DNA of 44,517 nt from a virus. Both the position numbers and the translations under genes were made by a program. The notes under the pieces are model-generated. The model was given only the letters and a program-made list of their open reading frames with translations, ran no database searches and was not told the origin of the DNA. The DNA lies in the IMG/VR virus record IMGVR_UViG_3300035667_000005, positions 1-44,517 of that record; one strand, given 5' to 3'. Below are positions 34,805-42,929 of the stretch, one piece after another (the stretch's first letter is position 1; the number at the start of each line of letters is the position of its first letter).

Positions 34805-36922
34805 ATGGCCGTACTCGACCAGCTTGAGAAAAAGGCAGAACAGGCGCTAGACGCTCTGCGTCCTGCCGCACAGCCGATCCCGAAGGACGTGCAGGAACGG
34901 ATCACGCGCGGCAAATCACGTCTGGAAGAGCTGAAGCCGCAGCGCCGTCTCGCCGTTGAGTTCGCGGATGGTAAGCACTACGGCTACCTGAGTGAAGACG
35001 GCGGCTCCGTCAAACACTTGGCAACGTTGACCTATCTGCTCGGCGGCAAGAAGGAGGACCACCGCGTCAGGCGTTCCCACGACCTGATCGGCCCGATGGT
35101 CCAATCTAAGGTCTCAGCAGCCACGCAGCGTGTCCCCGGCTACGAAGTCAATCCTTCGACCAACGACCCGGAGGACTACACGGCGGCCCAGACCGCCAAA
35201 AAGATCGCCTATGCAGGCTTTGAACTTTGGCGGATAAAGCGAGCCACCCAGAAGCTCGTCTGGAACGCTCTGGTCACCGAAGAGGGCTTCATCATGGCCT
35301 ACTGGGATTCCTCGATAGGTCCCTACGTGGACGTGCAGATGGACCCCGAAGGAGAGCCCGAGCATGTGGGCATAGGCGACGTGCGGATCGGCGTCTGGAA
35401 TGGCCTGGAAGTGATGTGGGAGCCAGGCGTGGACTTCGAGGAGAGCCGCTGGTGGGCGATAGAACACGCGCGGCCTAGGGATCAGGTCGAAGCCGAACCA
35501 GGCTACGTGGGCGGCAAACTCCCAGCCAACGCGGAACTAGAAGGCTCGATGAAGAAAGCTGAGTCTTCGAACCTCTGCATGGTCACCGAGTACCTGGAGC
35601 GCCCTTCGGCCAAGTACCCGCAGGGTCGCAGGCTCTTTTCAGCCGCTGGCAAGCAGATCTTCCCCGAAGAGGGCTATCCGCTAACCGACGCGAAAGGTCA
35701 GGTCGTGGATGAGCCTTGCATCCATCGCCTCGGCTACACGGTCAACCCGGCCTCAGATCGCGATAAGGGCCTCGTCCGCTCGCTGATCGAGAGTATGCGG
35801 ACTTACGACTTCGCTCAGAACAAGATTGCCGAGTTCGCGCAGGAGGGCCTCGTGCCGAAGACCCTTGCGCCCGTTGGGGCTTTTAAGCTTCCAGCCACAG
35901 ACCAACCTGGAGCGCGAGAAGAATACGATCCGACTGTCCTGATGGGCGGCAAAATCGAATTCGCCCCCACGCAGGGGATTCCGGCTGAGCTATTCAAACT
36001 CAAAGAAGAAGCAATGGCCGAGATGCGCTTCGAGGCGCATGACAACGAAGTGCCGTCTCAGGTCTCAGCCAATCAGGCCGTGCAGAGCATCCTCCAGAAG
36101 GACGAAATCGCCTGGGAGGACTTGATTGCCAATCTGGCCGAAACCCACTCTCGCATCATGCGCGATTGCCTCACGCTGGTTCAGCGCCACTTCACCGAGG
36201 ACCGGCTAATGAAGTACCGGGGCCGCACCGGCTGGATGCCGATCGAAGACTTCAAGGGCGCGGACCTTCGCGACCAGACGGATGTACGAGTCCAGCCTGG
36301 CTCTCTTACGCCCTTCACGCGTCAGGCGATAGAGCAGAGAATCCAGAACATCGCCCAGATGTTCCCCGGCTACTTCCCCCCAGAGGTTCTTCTGAGCGCG
36401 ATGAACAACGGCAACGCTGAAGGCCTGCTCGAAGGCTACGAAGAGGACGTAGGCCGGATCAACTACATCATCAACCAGATCCGCGCCGGGACCTTCGAAA
36501 AAATGGGAATGCGCCCTGTCTGGCCTGGAGAGGAAGCAGGCTTCAAACTCAACGTCGAAACCGAAGAACCGGAAATCGGTCCTGACGGACAACCGGTGAT
36601 GGAGACCGAAGTCCCGGCTTGGATGCCCCGACCCGGCGTCGATAACTACAAAGTCTGGTCCTCCGTTCTCGCCAACTGGGCCAAGAGCGATGAATTCGCG
36701 CACCTTGACCCAGAAGCCCAGAAAGCAGCGATGCTGGTCTTCAGCGCGCTACGCGACCTGGAAATGCGAGAGGCGCAGCGCGAACAGGAACTTCAGACGA
36801 ATCAGGCTGAAGAACTCGGCTTGAAGAACGCAGCGGCCCCGCAGAGCAAGCCCATGCCGTCCCTACCGGCCTTGAACGCTGGAGGAGGGTCAAACCCAGC
36901 GGAAGGGCCTCCGGGGGCTTAG
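34805..36922 (+). CDS. Portal protein (705 aa)
   Basis: Large portal of the short-tailed-phage type. The clip/stem/wing order is suggested by an N-terminal helical region, SHDLIGPMVQSKVSAATQRV, conserved-looking WNALVTEEGFIMAYWD, and long stem helices (EAMAEMRFEAHDNEVPSQVS). The C-terminal ~100 residues are E/Q-rich helix and Pro/Gly tail, like the P22 barrel region. It forms the dodecameric DNA gate and docks with TerL. AGAGAGG is the ribosome-binding site. Identification rests on size, order and motifs. Confidence 0.8.
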   Translation: MAVLDQLEKKAEQALDALRPAAQPIPKDVQERITRGKSRLEELKPQRRLAVEFADGKHYGYLSEDGGSVKHLATLTYLLGGKKEDHRVRRSHDLIGPMVQSKVSAATQRVPGYEVNPSTNDPEDYTAAQTAKKIAYAGFELWRIKRATQKLVWNALVTEEGFIMAYWDSSIGPYVDVQMDPEGEPEHVGIGDVRIGVWNGLEVMWEPGVDFEESRWWAIEHARPRDQVEAEPGYVGGKLPANAELEGSMKKAESSNLCMVTEYLERPSAKYPQGRRLFSAAGKQIFPEEGYPLTDAKGQVVDEPCIHRLGYTVNPASDRDKGLVRSLIESMRTYDFAQNKIAEFAQEGLVPKTLAPVGAFKLPATDQPGAREEYDPTVLMGGKIEFAPTQGIPAELFKLKEEAMAEMRFEAHDNEVPSQVSANQAVQSILQKDEIAWEDLIANLAETHSRIMRDCLTLVQRHFTEDRLMKYRGRTGWMPIEDFKGADLRDQTDVRVQPGSLTPFTRQAIEQRIQNIAQMFPGYFPPEVLLSAMNNGNAEGLLEGYEEDVGRINYIINQIRAGTFEKMGMRPVWPGEEAGFKLNVETEEPEIGPDGQPVMETEVPAWMPRPGVDNYKVWSSVLANWAKSDEFAHLDPEAQKAAMLVFSALRDLEMREAQREQELQTNQAEELGLKNAAAPQSKPMPSLPALNAGGGSNPAEGPPGA

Positions 36923-36957
36923 AACGCGCGGTACGGCCTTGCGAAGAACCGCTGTGT

Positions 36958-37302
36958 TTACGGTTCGAGGGCCTTAGCCGCGATCTTGCGCATCCGCGCA
37001 GCGTCGTCCCAGGAGGTGCCGAGGAGAAGGAGTGTTTCAAGGGCCATGCGGTACCGGTCGATAACCGATCCCGAGTCTCCCCGAATCTCAGATAGCCCTT
37101 GGCGAGTGATGGCCCAGGTTCCCGGGTCGCCAGGAAAATGCGCTACGAGATCGTGTTTGCGCAGCATGGAGAGCGCGCCTTGGACCTTCGGGACACCAGT
37201 GTCCATCCAGTCGGCTACTGCCGCGACCGTGTAGGCATGCTCAGCACGTTCTGCCAGCCACTCCAAGATTGCTCGCGCTTGCGCGCTCAAAGCTTCGTCC
37301 AC
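36958..37302 (-). CDS. Winged-helix DNA-binding protein, reverse-strand insert
   Basis: 114 residues from GTG with GGAGA upstream. Residues 3-65 form a winged helix: SAQARAILEWLAERA, VAAVADWMDT, VPKVQGALSMLRKHDLVAHF, then GTWAITRQGL as the wing. No ligand or metal site is obvious. It sits alone on the reverse strand between portal and scaffold, with operator site 10 over its start site, so autoregulation and control of the other nine sites are plausible. A candidate for the master repressor; not proven. Confidence 0.75.
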   Translation of the reverse strand: MDEALSAQARAILEWLAERAEHAYTVAAVADWMDTGVPKVQGALSMLRKHDLVAHFPGDPGTWAITRQGLSEIRGDSGSVIDRYRMALETLLLLGTSWDDAARMRKIAAKALEP

Positions 37303-37318
37303 GCTGTCTCCTCACTTA

Positions 37319-37336
37319 GATGTGGACACAATCTTA
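37319..37336 (-). promoter_or_regulatory. Operator site 10 and promoter of the winged-helix gene
   Basis: GATGTG-GA-CACAAT (37319-37332); reverse TAAGAT (complement of 37331-37336) is the -10, with start near 37324 inside the operator, and a 22-nt leader holding GAGGAGA. Confidence 0.65.
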
Positions 37337-37413
37337 TCAGCGGACAAGCTTCTCCGGAAGCCCCGTTCAATACGCGGACAAGGCTACGGCCCCCGCCCCA
37401 TGAAAGGTAGTAA

Positions 37414-38163
37414 ATGCCAGACGAAGCAGCAGAGGCCCCTGATCTAGGACAAGCCGCCGAGATCGACGACGCCCCGGATACCGGACAAGCGACAGAGGCT
37501 CAGGAGTCCTTTACGGACTTCGACCCGGAGCAGGTTCCGGAGGACGCCCGCCCGCATGTAGAAGCCTTGCAGAAGCAATGGCAGGCCAACTACACGAAAA
37601 CGCGACAAGCGGAGACTCAGGAGCTAGCGAAGGAGCGCCAAGAAGCGCAGGAATACCGTGATTTCATCACGGCAATGCAGAATGACCCCGCCGCACGAGA
37701 TGCCTGGCTCCAGCAGGAGTTCGGCTACGAATTCGATGAAGGCGAGCCAGAGGAGTTCCTAGACCCTGAGGATGAGCTGCGTGCCCGTCTTGAGAACGTC
37801 GAAGGCGCTCTGACTCACCAGCAACAGGAAGAGGTTCAGGCGCAGCAGAGCGCTCAGGCGACAGATGAAATCGCCGAGGGCATTGAATCGCTTGAGAAGT
37901 CTTTCGGCAACGGATTCGAGTTTGAGCCTAAAACGCTCAAAGCAATCTCTTCCTATGCGGAAGTGCATGGACCGCAGGCAATCCCCGAGATCGGCGAGAC
38001 CTTCAAGGGCTTTGTTGACGAATGGATTGCCAGCAAAAAAGGCGGTCCGAGGCGGATAAGTCAGGGAAGCCCTGCGAGGAAGGCGTTTGACCCTACGAAT
38101 CAACAGGAGCGCTACAAAGTTTATGACGAAATCGCTGAGGAAGCGGCTCCGTCGCTTGAATAG
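37414..38163 (+). CDS. Scaffolding protein candidate (249 aa)
   Basis: Directly precedes the major capsid gene. Residues 1-60 are acidic and disordered; 65-160 are E/Q-rich coiled coil; residues 200-249 are basic (KKGGPRRISQGSPARKAF), as in the C-terminal capsid-binding ends of scaffolds. Expected to guide prohead assembly and leave before maturation. Confidence 0.75.
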   Translation: MPDEAAEAPDLGQAAEIDDAPDTGQATEAQESFTDFDPEQVPEDARPHVEALQKQWQANYTKTRQAETQELAKERQEAQEYRDFITAMQNDPAARDAWLQQEFGYEFDEGEPEEFLDPEDELRARLENVEGALTHQQQEEVQAQQSAQATDEIAEGIESLEKSFGNGFEFEPKTLKAISSYAEVHGPQAIPEIGETFKGFVDEWIASKKGGPRRISQGSPARKAFDPTNQQERYKVYDEIAEEAAPSLE

Positions 38164-38190
38164 CGCTCCCAAATCCATAAGGAGCCTTTG

Positions 38191-39420
38191 ATGTCCGTCT
38201 CGACATTCGAAGTCGCTGAAGCCGGTGCCAAGCAGGTTTGGACCGGTGGGAACTTCGAGAAGCAGTTCTATTCGAAAGACCCGATGCTGGAAGAGGTTTT
38301 AAGGCTAAAACCAGAAATCCAGATCGGTCTTGAAGCCCTCACCCCCGTCCAGGCAGGGCGCGGTGGCGGTATCACCTGGGTCCCCAAAACAGGTTCGGGA
38401 GCTCTCAACGAAGCAGCCCCGCAGCAGACCACACGGGCGAAATGGGAATACAAGCGCCAGTGGGGCATGATCGAAATGGATACCGCTGCGATTGAGCGGA
38501 CCAAAGACGCCGCGAAGGCAATCATGCGCCAGCTTGACCTCGAAGTCGAAGGCAAGCTCTCAGATATGCGCAAGCAGCTCACCCGCACCCTGTTCGGGGA
38601 CGGGACCGCGCTGATCGCCCAGTGCGCCAAAGAAGAATCCGAATCGAAAACGATCAACCTGCTGAAAACAGGGTTCGGCTACCAGGCGCTGCGCAACGGC
38701 TACCTGCCTGTTGGACAGGTAATCGATATCGGTTCCAAAACAGAAGAGGGGCTGAAGGCCGCTGACAAAGCGATCCTGGCCTTCTCCGAATCAGAAGAAA
38801 CGCCGACGCTGGAAATCGCGACCAAAATCAAAACGGCGGAAACCGACTACGTCTCTCTGGCCAACTCCCGTTCCGGGGAAACCAGCTACGAGAACAACGG
38901 CTGGGGCAACCTCGCCTCGGAAACCTCGACCCTGGGTGGCCTGAAACCGGAAACCACCGGTTCTTGGAAGGGCATCGTGGAAGACGCCAAATCAACCCCG
39001 ATCACGCGCCAGAAGGTGATCAAACTGCGGCGCAGGGTCCGCCAGAAGGGCGAAACCCCCGATTGGGCCTTCACGTCTCTCGCCCAGATCGCGAACCTGG
39101 AAAACGAAAGCTTCACTCAGGTTCGCTTCCCCGACACGAAATCCCAGAATACGGGAGACGGGGAGTCGATCATGGTTGGGAATCTGTCCGTTCAGGGCCA
39201 TCAGGATTGCCCGGACAAAGATTTCTACATGGCCGTCAAGAAGCACGTCTTCATCCTGCGTGCAGGCGCTCCGGAGTGGGCTACCGAGAAGTACGGAGGG
39301 AAAGGCATCCTCATGTACATCCCGAAAACCACCTACGTCAACGGTGCGATTGAGGCCTACATGGAGTTCGCCACCAACCGGCGTAACTCCATCGGCCGTC
39401 TGACCGGCCTGTCGGTCTAG
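38191..39420 (+). CDS. Major capsid protein (409 aa)
   Basis: ATG 38191 with AAGGAG 6 nt upstream; TTG 38188 is less well placed. HK97/P22-type features: N-terminal helix, WVPKTGSG, YKRQWGMIEMDTAAIERT (spine-like), GLSV end after EAYMEFATNRRNSIGRL. It follows the scaffold and is followed by a hairpin and a small head protein. Forms the icosahedral shell. Confidence 0.8.
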   Translation: MSVSTFEVAEAGAKQVWTGGNFEKQFYSKDPMLEEVLRLKPEIQIGLEALTPVQAGRGGGITWVPKTGSGALNEAAPQQTTRAKWEYKRQWGMIEMDTAAIERTKDAAKAIMRQLDLEVEGKLSDMRKQLTRTLFGDGTALIAQCAKEESESKTINLLKTGFGYQALRNGYLPVGQVIDIGSKTEEGLKAADKAILAFSESEETPTLEIATKIKTAETDYVSLANSRSGETSYENNGWGNLASETSTLGGLKPETTGSWKGIVEDAKSTPITRQKVIKLRRRVRQKGETPDWAFTSLAQIANLENESFTQVRFPDTKSQNTGDGESIMVGNLSVQGHQDCPDKDFYMAVKKHVFILRAGAPEWATEKYGGKGILMYIPKTTYVNGAIEAYMEFATNRRNSIGRLTGLSV

Positions 39421-39426
39421 GTATCT

Positions 39427-39463
39427 GCCCGCCTCTGGCTAACGCTGGGGGCGGGCTTCAAAT
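39427..39463 (+). terminator. Attenuating terminator after the capsid gene
   Basis: GCCCGCC (39427-39433) pairs with GGCGGGC (39450-39456), extended by wobble pairs, followed by a weak TTCAAATCTT. A partial terminator here would raise capsid mRNA relative to downstream genes. Confidence 0.55.
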
Positions 39464-39482
39464 CTTCTGAAAGGACAGTCTC

Positions 39483-39803
39483 TTGGCGGTTACGACCAAA
39501 ATTCTCGACCAGCCTCGCATCCCGGGGGCACGCAGGCAAGTAGTTGCAGAAGTGGTTCTAGACTCCAGCTACCTCGAAGGTGGCGAGTCCCTGACCGCTG
39601 CTGAACTCGGACTCAAGAGCGTGGCCTGGGCCTTCTGCCTGCTTCTCCAGGGCTCCGAATCGGAAACCGTAGAAGTCGGCTGGGCGACCTATAACGCTGA
39701 AAAAGAATTGATCAAGCTCTTCAACTACAAAACCCAGAAAGAAATCGGCACGACCAAAAACGTGGAAAAAGTTAAAGTTATGGTCATCGCCTACGGAATC
39801 TGA
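39483..39803 (+). CDS. Small head protein (decoration-like), 106 aa
   Basis: TTG start with AAAGGA 7-9 nt upstream. The motif SSYLEGGESLTAAELGLKSV matches a family that follows the major capsid gene in many phages. Beta-rich C-terminus. Probable head decoration or completion role. Confidence 0.7.
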   Translation: MAVTTKILDQPRIPGARRQVVAEVVLDSSYLEGGESLTAAELGLKSVAWAFCLLLQGSESETVEVGWATYNAEKELIKLFNYKTQKEIGTTKNVEKVKVMVIAYGI

Positions 39804-39805
39804 TT

Positions 39806-40336
39806 ATGCCCCTCGCTCCCCCAGGGTCCTACGAAGCCCAGCAGATCAACCGTGAAATCGAGCAACAGGTAGATGCTCAGATCGAAGAGGCTGCTCACTG
39901 GAACAAGGAGCTAAAGCGGATCGACCCTGGGCTCTCGCTGGTCCTAGGCGTCCAGAACGCCTCTGACACGGAGTTGAAGGCTGGCTACTGGCACGTGCGG
40001 AAACGGGTCCCTGGGGGCGTAGATGCCTATATCGTCCTCCAGGGTCCACAGGGCCAGTATCGCGAACCGGGAGCTTGGATGCTGGAGATGCTCCAGGCGG
40101 CCGATATGTGGAACGACCGGGTCAAGGAAGAACGCAAGCGCATTCAGCGCCATGTAGCCGAAGCAAAGGCCCGCGCTCAGGCCACAGAGAAGGAACAGCA
40201 GTTGGACATGGCAGATGAAGCTATGCGAGCTGCTAAGCGCCTTCGTGGCCCCGCCGGATTCAAGGAACGCACTGACTTGAAAGGCCACGCCTCGCGCAGC
40301 TCAAAAGCCCGTAAATACGCTCCGGAGAAACCCTAG
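39806..40336 (+). CDS. Head-region protein, helical, 176 aa
   Basis: Residues 1-40 helical; 40-90 beta (LSLVLGVQ, GYWHVRKRVPGGVDAYIVLQ); 95-150 long basic coiled coil; basic end. Found between head and tailspike genes, so a connector, head-completion or minor structural role is likely. Not recognised further. Confidence 0.6.
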   Translation: MPLAPPGSYEAQQINREIEQQVDAQIEEAAHWNKELKRIDPGLSLVLGVQNASDTELKAGYWHVRKRVPGGVDAYIVLQGPQGQYREPGAWMLEMLQAADMWNDRVKEERKRIQRHVAEAKARAQATEKEQQLDMADEAMRAAKRLRGPAGFKERTDLKGHASRSSKARKYAPEKP

Positions 40337-40341
40337 CGTTT

Positions 40342-42288
40342 ATGAGCCGGGTCGCTCTCACTGAAATCGTATTCAAGGACAGTGCCCCCCTAGCCGTAGC
40401 CCGCAAAGTCCCTGTCTACGTCTACGAGCGGGGGACTGAAACCGAAGCGCTTCTCTACAGCGCTGAATCGGGCGGTACGAGCGTAGCTCAGCCGTTGCTC
40501 ACGGACAACGAGGGCCGTCCTGAGGCAAACGGCGCAACTGCTTGGGCCGAACCAGGCTCCTATGACTTAGTCGTTTCCGGCCAGACGGTCCCATGGGAGG
40601 CCGTGACTAGCTCGGATCTGAGCAATCTCGACATTGTCAGTGTCAGCGACTTTGGGGCCGTTGGAAACGGCGTGACGGATGACACCGCCGCGATTCAGGC
40701 CGCAATCGCCAGCGGCAGCGAAGTCCGGATCCCAGCGGGCACCTTCAAGGTCAAAGGGCTGATCTACGAAGACGGCCTACGCCTTGTCGGAGCGGGGCCT
40801 GGGCTGACCACGTTGCGCCTAGCCCCGAAACAAGAAGGGGGGATTCTCGGCGGCGTCTTCAGCATGACCGGCATCGGATCTAACGTTCCCATTGAAGACC
40901 TCTATCTGGAGGGGATCACCTTCGACGGGGACAAGGCCAACTCCGAACTCGAAGAAGCTGCTCCCGCCGGGTCCTTGGTCCACGCGTATGCAATGCGTCG
41001 CTTCCATGCCTTGCGTTGCAACTTCATCAACAGCCGGGGTTACGGCCTAGGGCTACAGGGAAGGCCCGAAGGTGAAGCGGCTAAGCGAGGGCCAATCTCC
41101 GATGTCTATCTGGAGAAGTGCCGGATCATCAATAACGGCCTCGCCGACGGCTCTTCAGATGGCATGGACGTGAAGTCCTCAGAACGCGTCACGCTGGTCG
41201 ATTGCTACGCCTCCGGCAATGCCGATCACGGCTTCGACGTTCGAGGCAGGCACGTCCGCTTCCTCGGCTGCACGGCTGAAAACAACGTGGTCGCTGGGTT
41301 CAGCGTCCGCGCGCTCGAATCACTAACGACGACCACCGCGTTGTCAGCGGCTATCAATAGCTCAGTGACTGAAGTCCCGGTAGAAGACGCTTCATTTCTG
41401 CCCCCGCAGGGAAATATCCTGGTTGACAGCGAGCGGGTCTATTACGGGCTGATAGAAGGCAATACGCTGAAGAGCTGTGAACGAAGCTCTGGGCGCGGTG
41501 CGGCGGCGAGCCATAGCAAAGGCGCAACTGTCTCTTTCGAAGACTCGGATTCGTGGACCAAGCTGGTTGGGTGCTCGGCGGACAACAACGCTGGGATCGG
41601 CATCGCTATCTCAGCGACCGGCAATGCCGATCACCGCTGTGACGTAATCGGAACGGACGCGAGGGAAAACGGTTCGCAGGGGTTGCTCTGTGCGGCTCCG
41701 GGTTCGACTGGGACGATCCGCCTCAATGTATCCGAGGGCTTCTACCACAAAAACACCTCCCACGGAATCCTTGTGGAAGCAGCCTTTTCCTGCACGATCT
41801 CCGGCTCGCAAAGCCATAGCAACGGGTCGGACGGAATCCGCTTCGTCAATCAGGCCAACGGGGGCAAGGTAATCGGAGCCGATCTCCAGAAAAACACCGG
41901 CTTCGGTCTCAAATCCACAGGGACCAGCGACAGCCTCAATATCGTTTCGCCTCGCGTCAAGGAAAACGCAGGCGGCGGCTTCTCGACCGTGGGGACCAAT
42001 AATCGCGGAATCGGGATCGACACGGATCAATCCAACGGCCCCTTCAGTGCTAGCGAAACAATGACGTTTGGGCCTAATGCCGACTATTGGCTGATCTCGG
42101 GGACCGCCGCAATCAAAAAAATCACTGCGAGCTACAAAGGCCGCGTCTTGGCTCTGCGCCTGACGAGCACCGGCAGCCTCGAAGATGCCTCTCCGCTCTT
42201 CCTCGTCGGCAAATTTACCGGCCCGGGGCTGATCCAACTCCAGTGCGACGGGGAAAACTGGTATGAGCTTTCAAGGAGCGCGCCTTGA
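40342..42288 (+). CDS. Second tailspike, pectate-lyase-like beta-helix (648 aa)
   Basis: N-terminal ~80 residues form an anchor-type beta domain (VPVYVYERGTETEALLYSAE, GSYDLVVSG). The canonical start of a right-handed helix, DFGAVGNGVTDDTAAIQAA (103-121), is followed by many N/G/S-rich coils to about residue 570, then a C-terminal cap. Depolymerase or receptor-binding activity is likely; catalytic acids cannot be named from sequence alone. TTGA coupling to the connector gene. Confidence 0.8.
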   Translation: MSRVALTEIVFKDSAPLAVARKVPVYVYERGTETEALLYSAESGGTSVAQPLLTDNEGRPEANGATAWAEPGSYDLVVSGQTVPWEAVTSSDLSNLDIVSVSDFGAVGNGVTDDTAAIQAAIASGSEVRIPAGTFKVKGLIYEDGLRLVGAGPGLTTLRLAPKQEGGILGGVFSMTGIGSNVPIEDLYLEGITFDGDKANSELEEAAPAGSLVHAYAMRRFHALRCNFINSRGYGLGLQGRPEGEAAKRGPISDVYLEKCRIINNGLADGSSDGMDVKSSERVTLVDCYASGNADHGFDVRGRHVRFLGCTAENNVVAGFSVRALESLTTTTALSAAINSSVTEVPVEDASFLPPQGNILVDSERVYYGLIEGNTLKSCERSSGRGAAASHSKGATVSFEDSDSWTKLVGCSADNNAGIGIAISATGNADHRCDVIGTDARENGSQGLLCAAPGSTGTIRLNVSEGFYHKNTSHGILVEAAFSCTISGSQSHSNGSDGIRFVNQANGGKVIGADLQKNTGFGLKSTGTSDSLNIVSPRVKENAGGGFSTVGTNNRGIGIDTDQSNGPFSASETMTFGPNADYWLISGTAAIKKITASYKGRVLALRLTSTGSLEDASPLFLVGKFTGPGLIQLQCDGENWYELSRSAP

Positions 42289-42929
42289 GCCCGATCATCG
42301 TGGAACCAAAAGACAGCGAAGTCTCAATGACATTCGGCGCTCTAGTCGAAGAGGTTATAGCGCGGGGATATGACTATATGTCCAAAGCGCGGATTGAAAG
42401 CTTTGTCAGGCGCTCTTATCAAATCTTGTGCTCGCGATTCCAATGGCCCTTCTTGGAAGCCGAAGCCGAAGGCACGGCTCCTCTTGAAATCGAAAACCTG
42501 CGCTACGTCCTCTCGGTGACCGACAAAACGAATCAGTGGCCGTTGCACGGTGCTGATCGGCGTTGGCTAGCAGAAGCTTTCCCCAACCTCGAAGAAGAAG
42601 GCCTTCCTCAATTTTGGTATCTCGAAAATAACGTCTTGCAAGCCTACCCACTCTCAAGCGTCTCTGAGATAACCGTGCGCTATGTCCAGCGCGCCGCGGC
42701 CCTTCTAGAAGAAGGCGATGAGCCGGTGGTCCCGGGAGAGTGGCAATATTTGATTGTGGACATGGCTGTAGTTCAGTGCCTGAAAGACAACGATGAATAC
42801 CAGGTAGCTGCTGAATTGAAAGGCTCGATTGAGGAAGACCTTCGGGCAATGATCTCCGACCAGCTTCAAAAAGACTTTCAGAGACCTCGTACGATCCAGC
42901 GCAGCGGCAGGCCCTGGGACTATCTCTAG
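42285..42929 (+). CDS. Head-to-tail connector / tail tubular A-like protein (214 aa)
   Basis: TTG start overlapping the spike stop, with AAGGAG 6 nt upstream. SKARIESFVRRSYQILCSRF, RYVLSVTDK, LPQFWYLENNVLQAYPL and VRYVQRAAAL match the adaptor fold of T7 gp11-like connectors. It would join portal to nozzle. Order and size support this. Confidence 0.75.
   Translation: MSPIIVEPKDSEVSMTFGALVEEVIARGYDYMSKARIESFVRRSYQILCSRFQWPFLEAEAEGTAPLEIENLRYVLSVTDKTNQWPLHGADRRWLAEAFPNLEEEGLPQFWYLENNVLQAYPLSSVSEITVRYVQRAAALLEEGDEPVVPGEWQYLIVDMAVVQCLKDNDEYQVAAELKGSIEEDLRAMISDQLQKDFQRPRTIQRSGRPWDYL

Noticed and set aside
41611-42237. 208-codon reverse-strand ORF in the second tailspike
   Set aside because: Shadow of the beta-helix coding sequence.
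42753-42766. ATTGTGGACATGGC as an extra operator
   Set aside because: Lies inside the connector gene, encodes conserved-looking residues, and the right arm does not match.
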